From: Verrucomicrobiaceae bacterium
GTDB taxonomy: Bacteria; Verrucomicrobiota; Verrucomicrobiia; Verrucomicrobiales; Verrucomicrobiaceae
Length of the DNA: 37,690 nt
Assembly (NCBI GenBank): GCA_947440575.1
Contig: CANETF010000020.1
Location: forward strand, 1 to 37,690
Direction: 5' to 3'
Below, piece by piece: positions 27,270 through 35,978 of this stretch. The notes beneath the pieces were generated by a model. The model saw only the letters and a program-made list of their open reading frames with translations. It was not told the origin of the DNA and made no database searches. The position numbers were made by a program, and so were the translations under genes. Each line of letters opens with the position of its first letter. Positions within the stretch are counted from its first letter, which is position 1.

Positions 27270-28805
27270 ATGTTGTCAGCTCAAACACAGGTCCGTGGAT
27301 TCTCCCTCGCCGAATTCTGGCGCGGGGCCGTACGCGCTTGGCGACATGATAACAATGACATTTCATCGGGAGACACCACTTACAACGGCCTCCCCAATGA
27401 CCCGGTGCTCATCAAACGATTCAATGATGAGCATCGAACCCTCACTCTCCGCAATGCCAGGGTAGGCTGTTGGTTTGTGATTCTGTTGATGCCCCTGTGC
27501 ACCATCCTGGACGTCCTTTCCTACCCGCAACACCTCCATGTCTTTGTCGCACTCCGACTCATAAGTTCGTTGGTTGGTGTCATCCTTCTACTGGGAATCG
27601 ATCGGTCTTTTGGCCAAAAATACTTCAGATTCTACCCCGCCCTTTTGCCTCTCATCCCATCGATTTGCGTCTCTTACATGATGTACTTCGCCAAGGATCC
27701 TGGCTCGCATTACTACGCCGGACTTAGCTTCTGCATGGTTTCCACCTGCTTTGTGTTCAACTGGACCTTCCGGGAAATTCTGGCAACGCTCTCGCTGATC
27801 GTCATCATCTACCTCGCAGCGACGCTGCCCCACATGGTGCACAACACAAGCAATGATGTAACCATCATGTACTTGTCCAACCTCACCTTCATTATCCTCA
27901 ACTGCATCGTCCTCGTCGCTACAAGCTTCCAGCACAACAGCATTCGGATTCGCGAGTTTCTATCTCGTTGCCAAGCCGAAAGCCGCCATCACCAATTGAG
28001 CTTTCAAAACGACGAGCTGCTCGAAACCATCAATCGCCTGCGTGACACAGAGGCTCAATTGGATCATAGCGACCGACTAGCTTCGATTGGTCGCCTCAGC
28101 GCCGGCATCATCCACGAAATCAATAATCCCCTAAACTTTGTCAAATCCGCCCTTTACGTCCTCAACAAGAAAACCCGCACCATGCCACCCGAACTGGCCG
28201 AAAGCGTCACCAACATCACCCGTGATGTCGGTGAAGGCGTCGATCGGGTTGTCGCAATCGTCTCAGACTTGCGCACTTTTGCTCATCCGGATCAGCGCTC
28301 ACTCCATCCAGTGAGCGTGGATAGTGTCCTGTCAAAAGCTGAGCGCTTTCTCGCTCGCGACATCAGCGATCATCACATTCAACTGTCAATCCAATCCTCG
28401 ACGGGGATCCAAATCCTTGCCGATGACCGTGAGATTCTCCAAGTCCTCATCAACCTCTTACAGAACAGCATTGACGCCCTTCACGAACGTCCAAAACCCA
28501 CCATCCAAATTGCTTGTCGCCAAGTCGGCACGATCGTTCAACTAAGCGTTACGGATAACGGCACAGGCATAACCCAGGATCAGGCCTCGAAGATATTTGA
28601 CCCTTTTTATACCACCAAAGAAGTCGGAAAAGGAATGGGTCTCGGCTTGAGTATCTGCTATCGAATGATGCAACAAATGGAGGGCGATATCGAAGTCGAA
28701 AGCGTACCCGGTGAATACACTCGCTTTACCCTGATCTTCCAGTCCGCAACGGGTTCCATATCAATCTCCACCGCCACCTCCCAACTCACCTCTACCCCCG
28801 CATGA
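27270..28805 (+). CDS. Six-TM sensor histidine kinase
   Basis: A 511-residue membrane kinase. About 65 cytoplasmic residues precede six predicted TM segments (about 66-84, 92-110, 122-140, 149-167, 169-187, 200-219) with only short loops, so sensing within the membrane is likely. A coiled-coil-like linker leads to the H-box SAGIIHEINNPLNFV (His282). The ATPase domain is complete: N-box LINLLQNSIDAL, G1 DNGTGI, F-box FDPFYTTK and G2 GMGLGLSI. The cytoplasmic domain resembles NtrB/ZraS-type kinases. It starts 195 bp after the desaturase-receiver gene, behind its own promoter and dyad, and overlaps the next gene by 4 bp. Probable partners are the two receiver proteins on either side (inference). 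Confidence 0.92.
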   Translation: MLSAQTQVRGFSLAEFWRGAVRAWRHDNNDISSGDTTYNGLPNDPVLIKRFNDEHRTLTLRNARVGCWFVILLMPLCTILDVLSYPQHLHVFVALRLISSLVGVILLLGIDRSFGQKYFRFYPALLPLIPSICVSYMMYFAKDPGSHYYAGLSFCMVSTCFVFNWTFREILATLSLIVIIYLAATLPHMVHNTSNDVTIMYLSNLTFIILNCIVLVATSFQHNSIRIREFLSRCQAESRHHQLSFQNDELLETINRLRDTEAQLDHSDRLASIGRLSAGIIHEINNPLNFVKSALYVLNKKTRTMPPELAESVTNITRDVGEGVDRVVAIVSDLRTFAHPDQRSLHPVSVDSVLSKAERFLARDISDHHIQLSIQSSTGIQILADDREILQVLINLLQNSIDALHERPKPTIQIACRQVGTIVQLSVTDNGTGITQDQASKIFDPFYTTKEVGKGMGLGLSICYRMMQQMEGDIEVESVPGEYTRFTLIFQSATGSISISTATSQLTSTPA

Positions 28806-30073
28806 GCACACCACCTTCCAACACACGCTACGGAGTGCTCTATGTGGATGATGAATTAAAAGCACTTCAGTACTTTCGCGAGGCATTCGAGGACGACTTC
28901 ATCATTTTCACTGCCAGCAACGCTTGGGATGGCTATCAAATCCTCGTCGATCACAAAGACAAGATCGGATTGCTCCTCACCGATCAGCGCATGCCGGGAG
29001 AAAGTGGTGTCGAACTCATGGAAAAGGCTCGGCAACTCAATCCCAATATTGTTCGAATTCTTGTCACTGCATACGCAGAGTACCAAACGGCCGTCGACGC
29101 GGTGAACTCCGGCCATGCGTTTCGTTACCTTCATAAACCCTGGGATCCCGAAGAATTGTCGGCTGCGCTCAATCACGGTCTTCAATACTATCAAACCATC
29201 GTCGAAAGGGAGGAACTTCTCGTCCGCAAGGCGTCGACAGTTCGCCAGTCCATGATGAGTGACCGCGTGGCAAGCATGGGCATTCTTGCTGAAGGCCTCA
29301 ATCATCACGTCCGCAACGCCCTAACCGTCATCCGCGCATTCATCGAATTGGCACCTCAAAAACTGGCGGAAGAAGTCACCGGCCATCAACCACACGACGA
29401 TTCATTCTGGCACGGTTGGCAAAGTCAGGCGCTCTCACAGATGGACCGCATCCAGACGCTTCTCAGCCACCTGTCAGCCGCCTCTCACGCCAAACGCGTT
29501 CCTCGGACCGACTTCGTCCACCTGCTCGATATTCTCAGCGACTCGATCAACAAATACTCTGACGCCCTCACATCGCGTGGCATTGATGTCTCAGTGGAAG
29601 TCGACAAAGATCTGCCCGGTCTTGTTGTTAATAAAGAAAGATTCCAACAACTCTGGCACCTCATTCTCACTCAGGCACTGATTGACCTGAAAGAAGGAGA
29701 TTCACTCTCCATTGAGGCATCGCACTCATCCGTTACGGGGAAACCGGAGCAGATCGTTTTCCGAGTTCGCGATGATGCCGACTGGCCCGACCGCGAACGC
29801 ACCTCAAATGTGTTCGACCCATTCTTCGTTCGCAGCGGTCAACCCAACGAATTTGGTGTTAACATGATGGCCTGCTTCGTCATTGTTCATCTCCACGGCG
29901 GCACCATCGAGGCTTACCCCATCGAACCCGTTGGCCTCGAACTTGAAATTCAAATCCCTATCGAACCTCCTTCCCACATTGAGTCGGAAGCCGAATTCTT
30001 CAAAGTCTTGTCCGATCACGAGGAACGTTGGAGATATCGCGAATCCCCTCAGGAACTCGCCGTCGCCTCCTAG
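28802..30073 (+). CDS. Receiver domain fused to a degenerate histidine-kinase module
   Basis: A 423-residue soluble protein, translationally coupled to the kinase by ATGA. Residues 8-130 are a complete receiver: D16-D17-E18, phospho-acceptor Asp61 in TDQRMPG, Thr89, Lys112 in HKPW. Residues about 155-185 (VASMGILAEGLNHHVRNALT) align with a HisKA helix, His168 at the H-box position. The region 275-400 has an HATPase-like layout but has lost key residues. The N-box position reads LILTQALIDL without the Asn, and G1 reads RVRDDADWP instead of DxGxG. The F-box FDPFF is kept and G2 is altered to EFGVNMMACF. Probably an adaptor or phosphotransfer/phosphatase-like protein rather than an active kinase. 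It ends 6 bp from the convergent next gene. Confidence 0.87.
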   Translation: MSTPPSNTRYGVLYVDDELKALQYFREAFEDDFIIFTASNAWDGYQILVDHKDKIGLLLTDQRMPGESGVELMEKARQLNPNIVRILVTAYAEYQTAVDAVNSGHAFRYLHKPWDPEELSAALNHGLQYYQTIVEREELLVRKASTVRQSMMSDRVASMGILAEGLNHHVRNALTVIRAFIELAPQKLAEEVTGHQPHDDSFWHGWQSQALSQMDRIQTLLSHLSAASHAKRVPRTDFVHLLDILSDSINKYSDALTSRGIDVSVEVDKDLPGLVVNKERFQQLWHLILTQALIDLKEGDSLSIEASHSSVTGKPEQIVFRVRDDADWPDRERTSNVFDPFFVRSGQPNEFGVNMMACFVIVHLHGGTIEAYPIEPVGLELEIQIPIEPPSHIESEAEFFKVLSDHEERWRYRESPQELAVAS

Positions 30074-30079
30074 CCGACC

Positions 30080-31573
30080 TTATTCAAAACAGTCGAATCG
30101 ACACACCAAATCTGAAATGGGCTCAAGCCCAGCGGACACCCGAATCAGAAATCGGTTTACACCACACGACTCCGCCCATTCCAACTCATCGTAGTGAGCG
30201 AGTAACGTATAGGGACACGCCAGGGTAAAATTGGTACCCAAACTTGGCCCCTTCGAAACCTTCAGGCGATCAAAGTATCCCGGACTGACCTTTTCCGCAT
30301 CCTTTAGGACAAAAGAAAACAAGCCTCCATACCCCCCTCCATCACGGCGGATCGATTCGTATCCATCACCTCCATCGCGCTCTGCATAACACACCTGTTG
30401 CACCAATGGATGCGACCTCAAAAACTCCGCTAAAGCCAAAGCATTCCCACTCATCACCCGAACCCGTTGCTCAAAATCTCTTGAGTTTGCCTCCAACGCA
30501 ACCGCATCTCCACCCCACAGTTCATGATCTGCCTCGCTTGCTAAGAAGGCCGAAAACGCCGCATGAAATCGCGATTCCCGATTAAGAATTACGCATCCAG
30601 CCAGCACATCACCCACACCCGAGAAGGCCTTGGTCAAACTCGTCGTCACCACGTCGGCAAAGCGAAACGCATCCACATTCACCACGGTGGCAATGGTATC
30701 ATCCACTACCAGCGGCACCTCAAACTGCTCCGCATCCATCATCGCTCGAACCTTTGGTAAATCCACACACCGCAGCAGTGGATTGCTCGGTGCCTCAGCA
30801 AAAACACCCGCCAACGCCTCAGTCTTCAACAAAGGCCGAAACACACTTTCATATTCATCTTGGGATCGCAACGGCAGAAAATGAACTCCACTCCCAAACA
30901 CCTCCTGCAACTTCAAAACATCCACATAAGGGAAGTCTAATTGCACAGTCCGACATCCAGGACGCAACGCCGTGATCATTCGATGCACCGCAAAGTTCGC
31001 CGCCATCCCTGAAGGAAACAAAAATACATCCTCCGGCGCCTGCCCACTCAACCCCGCTAACCTCTCGCAAATCAAGCGACTCGCCGCCCTTCCCTCCGCC
31101 CGATCCTCGACCGTAGCACTCCCATTCAAAGCTGACACCGCTTGTCGCGTGCTCACGACCTCCCCGCAAAAGCGCCAAAACTTACGCGCCGTGTCGTACA
31201 CCTGCCCGGGAAACACCGCCACCCCAAATCCTTCCTCTCTCCAAACCACCGCTCGCCCCACGTTCTCACCCAATTGCTTCGCAAGGAATTCCAAACAGCG
31301 CCGCGCATGGCTCTCCCGTGGGAAAACCAAACAACGTTCCCCATCCTCCGCCAACTCCCGCTCGGCAACCTCAAACAAAGCCCCAATCGCCGGCGGACAG
31401 CAAAACCTTGGATACCCCGACCGAAAATGCCTCACCACCTCCGGATCCTTCTCCTCATATCCTATCACATGCCTCCATTTCGGCAGGCATACCGAAACCC
31501 CAAAGTCCGTATCCGGTATCGGGCTCCCCAAGTCTTCCTCCCGACACAAGGGATCTGTCAGCAAGTCACGCAT
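30080..31573 (-). CDS. Fungal-type cystathionine gamma-synthase-like PLP enzyme
   Basis: A 497-residue protein. The first ~150 residues (GSPIPDTDFGVSVCLPKW, then HVIGYEEKDPEVVRHFRSGYPRF) resemble the N-terminal extension of fungal STR2-type cystathionine gamma-synthases. The rest is a fold-type I Cys/Met-metabolism PLP domain: FLFPSGMAANFAVHR, VDDTIATVVNVDAFRFADVV and the PLP-binding Lys315 in TTSLTKAFSGVGD. Homologues join cysteine to activated homoserine in methionine synthesis; substrate here is inferred. The ATG at 31573 is fixed by an AGGAGG Shine-Dalgarno that overlaps the preceding gene's stop codon. An in-frame start 17 codons upstream lies inside that gene and has no such site. Confidence 0.85.
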   Translation of the reverse strand: MRDLLTDPLCREEDLGSPIPDTDFGVSVCLPKWRHVIGYEEKDPEVVRHFRSGYPRFCCPPAIGALFEVAERELAEDGERCLVFPRESHARRCLEFLAKQLGENVGRAVVWREEGFGVAVFPGQVYDTARKFWRFCGEVVSTRQAVSALNGSATVEDRAEGRAASRLICERLAGLSGQAPEDVFLFPSGMAANFAVHRMITALRPGCRTVQLDFPYVDVLKLQEVFGSGVHFLPLRSQDEYESVFRPLLKTEALAGVFAEAPSNPLLRCVDLPKVRAMMDAEQFEVPLVVDDTIATVVNVDAFRFADVVTTSLTKAFSGVGDVLAGCVILNRESRFHAAFSAFLASEADHELWGGDAVALEANSRDFEQRVRVMSGNALALAEFLRSHPLVQQVCYAERDGGDGYESIRRDGGGYGGLFSFVLKDAEKVSPGYFDRLKVSKGPSLGTNFTLACPYTLLAHYDELEWAESCGVNRFLIRVSAGLEPISDLVCRFDCFE

Positions 31574-31580
31574 CACACAA

Positions 31581-31586
31581 CCTCCT
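31581..31586 (-). promoter_or_regulatory. AGGAGG ribosome binding site overlapping the upstream stop codon
   Basis: On the minus strand the TAG stop of the upstream PLP gene (31585-31587) runs into AGGAGG, 7 nt before the ATG at 31573. It decides the start of the downstream gene and suggests coupled translation of the two PLP enzymes. Confidence 0.75.
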
Positions 31587-32751
31587 ATGCCGACAAATGC
31601 AACGCCCGCTCCAAATCCTCCCAAAGATCTTCCACATGCTCGATTCCCACCGAGAATCGAATCAACCCATCCGTCACCCCGGCCGCTTCCCTCTCGGCCT
31701 TCGGTATCGACGCATGTGTCATCGACGCCGGGTGCGCCACCAGGCTCTCCACCCCGCCAAGACTTTCCGCCTGCGTGAACAGCCGCAACTTCTTCATAAA
31801 CTGCAACGCCTCATCCCAGCTCAAGCCAAAGTCCGCCAGCAACATCCCTGATCCCCCTTTCATCTGCCGGGTCGCCAGCTCATACGCCGGATTCGACGGC
31901 AAAAACGGATACCGCACCAGACTCACCCTTGGATGCCTCTCCAACCTCGTCGCCAACTCCAAAGCATTCGCACAATGCCGCTCCATCCTCACACTCTCCG
32001 TCTTCAGTCCTCGCGAAACCAGCCACGCATCAAATGGCGACGGCTGCAACCCCAGGGCCTTCTGCGCAAAAATCATCTTTTCCTGCCAGATCGCCGAATT
32101 GGAACAAACCACTCCGCCCAAACAATCCGAATGCCCATTGCTGTATTTCGTCGTGCTCAGCAAAGACAAATCCGCGCCCAAAGCCAGCGGCTGCTGCAAC
32201 AGACTCGATGCAAAAGTATTGTCCACCAACACCGTCGCATCCACCTCATGTGCCACGTTCGAAATCGCACCAATATCCAAGATCTTTAACAAAGGATTCG
32301 TCGGCGACTCCAACCAGACCAACTGCGGCTTCAAGTCACGGATCACCGAATAGTTCTCCACCTTCGTCAGATCCACATAACGAATCGTCACCCCAAAATT
32401 TCTCAACACCCGCTCAAACAAACGATACGTGCAGCCATAGATATTCTGTTCAGACACAATCGTGTCCCCGGCCTTCAACGAAAACGCCACCGCAGAGATG
32501 GCTGACACCCCACTCGCAAAGACCGTTGCATATTCCCCACCCTCCAGACTCGCCAGCGTCTTCTGCAAATTCCTAAAATTCGGGCTCCCGGAGCGAGTGT
32601 AATCAAAGCCACCTGGGTTCCCGTACTCAAACGTGGACGTCATGTAAATCGGCGGCGTTACCGCACCCGTCTCAGATCGGTAATCCTGGCCAACATGAAT
32701 CGCACGCGTCTCAAACCGCGCATTCTCTGGCAAACTGGCATCTTCCTTCAT
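31585..32751 (-). CDS. Cys/Met-metabolism PLP enzyme (cystathionine gamma-synthase / beta-lyase or sulfhydrylase type)
   Basis: A 388-residue fold-type I PLP enzyme of standard length. It begins with ARFETRAIHVGQDYRSETGA and PPIYMTSTFEY. Next are the YTRSGSPNFRNLQKTLASLE motif and FASGVSAISAV, then VDNTFASSLLQQPLALGADL and the PLP-binding Lys202 in STTKYSNGHSD. The C-terminus has AESLGGVESLVAHPASMTHA and IRFSVGIEHVEDLWEDL. It acts in transsulfuration or direct sulfhydrylation between homoserine esters, cysteine and methionine; which reaction cannot be told from the motifs. The ATG has an AGGGTGAG Shine-Dalgarno. It sits 25 bp after a glycosyltransferase gene and 11 bp before a second, distinct PLP gene. 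Confidence 0.92.
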   Translation of the reverse strand: MKEDASLPENARFETRAIHVGQDYRSETGAVTPPIYMTSTFEYGNPGGFDYTRSGSPNFRNLQKTLASLEGGEYATVFASGVSAISAVAFSLKAGDTIVSEQNIYGCTYRLFERVLRNFGVTIRYVDLTKVENYSVIRDLKPQLVWLESPTNPLLKILDIGAISNVAHEVDATVLVDNTFASSLLQQPLALGADLSLLSTTKYSNGHSDCLGGVVCSNSAIWQEKMIFAQKALGLQPSPFDAWLVSRGLKTESVRMERHCANALELATRLERHPRVSLVRYPFLPSNPAYELATRQMKGGSGMLLADFGLSWDEALQFMKKLRLFTQAESLGGVESLVAHPASMTHASIPKAEREAAGVTDGLIRFSVGIEHVEDLWEDLERALHLSA

Positions 32752-32776
32752 CGGCTCACCCTAGACAGTCTTCGCC

Positions 32777-33889
32777 TCAAGGCAAGTTCCCCAACAACTC
32801 TTCCCACTGCCCCACATGCCGTTCCCAAGTCAACCCCTCCACTGCCGCCCGGGCCGCCCCACCCATCCTCCACCTCTCACCTTCATCGCAACTCAGTGCC
32901 ACTTTCAATTCTTTCACCAGCACGCCGACATCTTCGGGTTGCTTTAACAGAAAGCCCGTCCCGCCATCACGCACATGATCCACCGCCCCATCATGAACCG
33001 AAATCAATCCCGGCAATCCACACGCCATCGACTGCAATACCGTATTCGCACAAGCGTCATACCGTGTCGGATGCACAAACCAATCCGCCGCTTGATACAA
33101 CCTCACCAAACCTTTCGTCACCCCCACCAGCCGAATCCTCCCTCCAATACCTAACTCCTCCACCCGCTTCAAATAAGCCCGATTCAAACCCTTCCCCACC
33201 ACCCATAACACCGCCTCGGGAAGCTCCACCATCGCTTCCAAAATCCCATCAAGACCCTTCCTCCAGTGACTCAGCGAAACAAACAACAACACCTTCGCCC
33301 CCAAATCCGTCTTCATCTCCCGACGCACCTCCTCCCTCACAGCACCCTGATCCTCAGCTGGCCTAAAAACAGCCCCTTCCACTGCCGTGTGAATCGTCGT
33401 GAACTGACCCGAATCAACGCCATACCGTCCCGCAAGATCCGCCGTCACCTCATTCGAATTCGTCACAAAATGCTCCGTCTTGCCTCCCGTATAAAGCTGC
33501 CGCTCCAAATGCAACGCCAGCAGATTCTTCACCCCATAGCGCTTCCAAAACGGCAGCAACTCCGAGTAATGTGCGTGGCATCCTCCACCCGCTCTATGCA
33601 CATCGTGCCTCACGGTGTGCCCAAATCCTAACACCCGATCCACCCCCAACTTCGGCACCACCTCAGCCGCATCCCTCGAAAACTGCCACAATCGCAAAAG
33701 CGCCGATCCCTTGGACCGACGCAGCATCTTCACCTCCCCCTTCAACTTCCCCGCCACCTCCTCATTGATGCGCGACGTCACAAACGTCAATTCATGTCCC
33801 GCCTCCGAAAGTCGCCGCGAAAACTCAATCAGATAGTTCTCCAACCCTCCCGCTGCCACCAACTGATGATACACCATCCCCAACTTCAT
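32777..33889 (-). CDS. Glycosyltransferase family 4, WaaG-like
   Basis: A 370-residue GT-B glycosyltransferase. The N-terminal nucleotide-binding-like half starts MKLGMVYHQLVAAGGLENYL, with the glycine-rich acceptor loop. GFGHTVRHDVHRAGGGCHAHY resembles the WaaG/RfaG lipopolysaccharide-core glucosyltransferase pattern. The C-terminal donor-binding half has FVSLSHWRKGLDGILEAM, LVGVTKGLVRLYQAADWFVH and PTRYDACANTVLQSMACGLP; the usual first Glu of the E-x7-E motif is replaced here by Asp-Ala-Cys-Ala-Asn. It overlaps the upstream GT2 gene by 4 bp. A role in core oligosaccharide or surface glycan assembly is inferred from the pair. Confidence 0.87.
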   Translation of the reverse strand: MKLGMVYHQLVAAGGLENYLIEFSRRLSEAGHELTFVTSRINEEVAGKLKGEVKMLRRSKGSALLRLWQFSRDAAEVVPKLGVDRVLGFGHTVRHDVHRAGGGCHAHYSELLPFWKRYGVKNLLALHLERQLYTGGKTEHFVTNSNEVTADLAGRYGVDSGQFTTIHTAVEGAVFRPAEDQGAVREEVRREMKTDLGAKVLLFVSLSHWRKGLDGILEAMVELPEAVLWVVGKGLNRAYLKRVEELGIGGRIRLVGVTKGLVRLYQAADWFVHPTRYDACANTVLQSMACGLPGLISVHDGAVDHVRDGGTGFLLKQPEDVGVLVKELKVALSCDEGERWRMGGAARAAVEGLTWERHVGQWEELLGNLP

Positions 33890-34686
33890 CTCCGCATCGC
33901 CTCCTTCTGATCATCCTCGTACTTCCGACTGTATCTCACAAACGCAAAAAACGCCGTCGCAATCGCAATCCAAAAACCCGGAAACCCATCCAAGAATCCC
34001 CTCCGCAACACATACGCCCGAAAAAATCGCCACAACGGACGAAAAATTGCCGCTCCCAACGACCACTCCGCCCCATCCGCCTTCTGACGCTCCAGAAACA
34101 CATCCGCAAACCCATTGATCTTCGAAATGTAATGCGCCATGTCGCGAAACGAGTAGTGCAGCAAATCCCCCTCCAATCGCTTCACCGCTCCGTCCGTCAA
34201 CTCCACCCGGTCATGCTCCGGACTCCCACCCCAGCGTGCCTTCTCCCGCAAAAACAACCGGATCTTCCGGTCGGGATACCAATCCCCATGCGTGATCCAG
34301 CGCCCCAGAAAGAAAACCTTCCGCGCCATCTCTGCCCCCGCAAACCGTCTATCGTCACCCGACTCAAAAAACGCCAACAACGCGCTTCGCAACTCCTGCG
34401 AAACCTCCTCATCACAATCCAACGCCAACACCCACGGCTGAGTACACAAGTTTAACGCCACGTTCTTCTGATCGCGATACCCCAGCCAATCCTGATGCAC
34501 CACCCGCGCCCCAAACTCTCTAGCCACCTCCAAAGTCCCATCCTTCGACCCCGAGTCCACCACCACGATCTCCCTCGCTAACCCCGCCACGCTCGCCAAA
34601 CAGCGACGCAGGTTCGCCTCCTCATCACAGGAAACAATCGAAAGAGAGAGCGGCAGCGGTTCCACGAACCTCCACCTTTGCGGCAT
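33886..34686 (-). CDS. Glycosyltransferase family 2, WaaE/KdtX-like
   Basis: A GT-A glycosyltransferase of about 266 residues. The nucleotide-sugar domain has LSIVSCDEEANLRRCLASV, EIVVVDSGSKDGTLEVAREF and the DxD-type LALDCDEEVS. GYRDQKNVALN and the WITHGDWYPDRKIRLFLRE stretch are typical of the WaaE/KdtX LPS-core family. A C-terminal hydrophobic region (GFPGFWIAIATAFFAFVRY) may associate with the membrane. The start is uncertain. The ATG at 34686 is given, but a GTG at 34716 and a GTG at 34665 behind AGGTGGAGG are both possible; the domain begins about 14 residues after the chosen ATG. It overlaps the WaaG-like gene by 4 bp, so the two probably act in one pathway. Confidence 0.87.
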   Translation of the reverse strand: MPQRWRFVEPLPLSLSIVSCDEEANLRRCLASVAGLAREIVVVDSGSKDGTLEVAREFGARVVHQDWLGYRDQKNVALNLCTQPWVLALDCDEEVSQELRSALLAFFESGDDRRFAGAEMARKVFFLGRWITHGDWYPDRKIRLFLREKARWGGSPEHDRVELTDGAVKRLEGDLLHYSFRDMAHYISKINGFADVFLERQKADGAEWSLGAAIFRPLWRFFRAYVLRRGFLDGFPGFWIAIATAFFAFVRYSRKYEDDQKEAMRR

Positions 34687-34717
34687 CCGCCCCACTTGCC
34701 AAGCCCATCTTTCCACT

Positions 34718-35920
34718 TCACTTCATCAACCCCAACAGCGTCTCCGCACACGCCCGCGCAAACACCGCCTCATTGATCTCCGCATCCACCTCGATCAAAG
34801 GAATCCCTGGCCGCAGATGCTCGCGAATCGCTCCAAACAACGCCGCATCCGCCTCCGCATCATAAAAAGCCTTCCCCGGCGCACTAATCACACTGATCGC
34901 CTTCAACGGCAGCAGCACCGCCACCGGCCCTGTGTAAGCATTCACCTTCTCCGCTAAAATTCGCCCCAACTCCGCGCACTCCACCGCATTCGTCCGCATC
35001 AGCGTCACCTGCGGATTGTGATGGTAAAACACCCGCCCCGCGAACTTCTCCGGCACCGTTGCCGGCTCTCCAAAGTTGACCATGTCCAGGCACCCCGGTG
35101 TCACAATCGTCGGCACCCCCGCCTTCCCCGCCGCCTCCAACCGCGTCGGACCCGCCCCCAAAATCCCTCCCACCAACTCATCCGCCCACTCCGTCGTCGT
35201 CACATCCAGCACCCCCCGAATCATCCCGCTCCCAATTAACCCCTCCATCACCCGCCCCCCCATCCCCGTCGAATGAAACACCAGCACCTCATACCCCGCT
35301 CCCTCCAAAATCTCCCGCGCCGAGTTCACGCACTCCGTCGTGTTCCCAAACATCGACGCCGCGATCAATGGCCGATCATCACCCTCCGGCACCTCCGTCT
35401 CCACCATCCCGCACACCGCCCCTGCCGCCCGACTCAATAACACCCGCGAAAGCCGATTCACCCCTGACACATCCACGATGCTTGGAAACATCACGATGTC
35501 CTTCGTCCCCACATACGGCGCCACATTCCCCGCCGCCAAAGTCGACACCATCACCTTCGGAAAACCCACCGGCAACTCCCGCATCGCCGCCGTCCCAATC
35601 GCCGTGCCCCCACCGCCCCCCAGCGATATCACCCCCTGCACCTCCCCTGCCTCCACCAATCCCGCCAAATACACCCCCGCCGCCTTCGACATCGCCGTCA
35701 CCGCCTCCCCCCGATCCTGCCTCGCCTGAATCCCCACCAAATCCACACCGCCCGCTGCCGCCACCTCCTCGCGACTCACATCCGGCCTCACCGTCGGCGC
35801 ACTCCCACTCCCCACATCGATCAAGATCACCTCATGTCCCCGCGCACGAATCAACTCCGCCACAAAGCCATGCTCAGCACCCTTCGTGTCCAACGTTCCT
35901 AAAACTGCAATCTTCGCCAT
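34718..35920 (-). CDS. Tm-1-like ATP-binding domain protein (UPF0261)
   Basis: A 400-residue protein of the Tm-1-like/UPF0261 family, typical full length. It starts MAKIAVLGTLDTKGAEHGFV, then EVILIDVGSGSAPTVRPDVS, and has the glycine-rich GVISLGGGGGTAIGTAAMR loop expected to contact nucleotide. Later motifs are MVSTLAAGNVAPYVGTKDIV, VFHSTGMGGRVMEGLIGSG, VTPGCLDMVNFG and VAVLLPLKAISVISAPGKAF. The plant member Tm-1 inhibits a viral replicase; the bacterial role is unknown. The ATG at 35920 is preferred because the VLGTLDTKG strand follows at once; an upstream start at 35947 would add nine residues. It is 58 bp after the GNAT gene and at most 31 bp before the GT2 gene. Confidence 0.88.
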   Translation of the reverse strand: MAKIAVLGTLDTKGAEHGFVAELIRARGHEVILIDVGSGSAPTVRPDVSREEVAAAGGVDLVGIQARQDRGEAVTAMSKAAGVYLAGLVEAGEVQGVISLGGGGGTAIGTAAMRELPVGFPKVMVSTLAAGNVAPYVGTKDIVMFPSIVDVSGVNRLSRVLLSRAAGAVCGMVETEVPEGDDRPLIAASMFGNTTECVNSAREILEGAGYEVLVFHSTGMGGRVMEGLIGSGMIRGVLDVTTTEWADELVGGILGAGPTRLEAAGKAGVPTIVTPGCLDMVNFGEPATVPEKFAGRVFYHHNPQVTLMRTNAVECAELGRILAEKVNAYTGPVAVLLPLKAISVISAPGKAFYDAEADAALFGAIREHLRPGIPLIEVDAEINEAVFARACAETLLGLMK

Positions 35921-35978
35921 GCCCCAAGCCATAGCGGACATCCCCACCCCGCGTCAATCCCACACCTTCCACCCGCGA

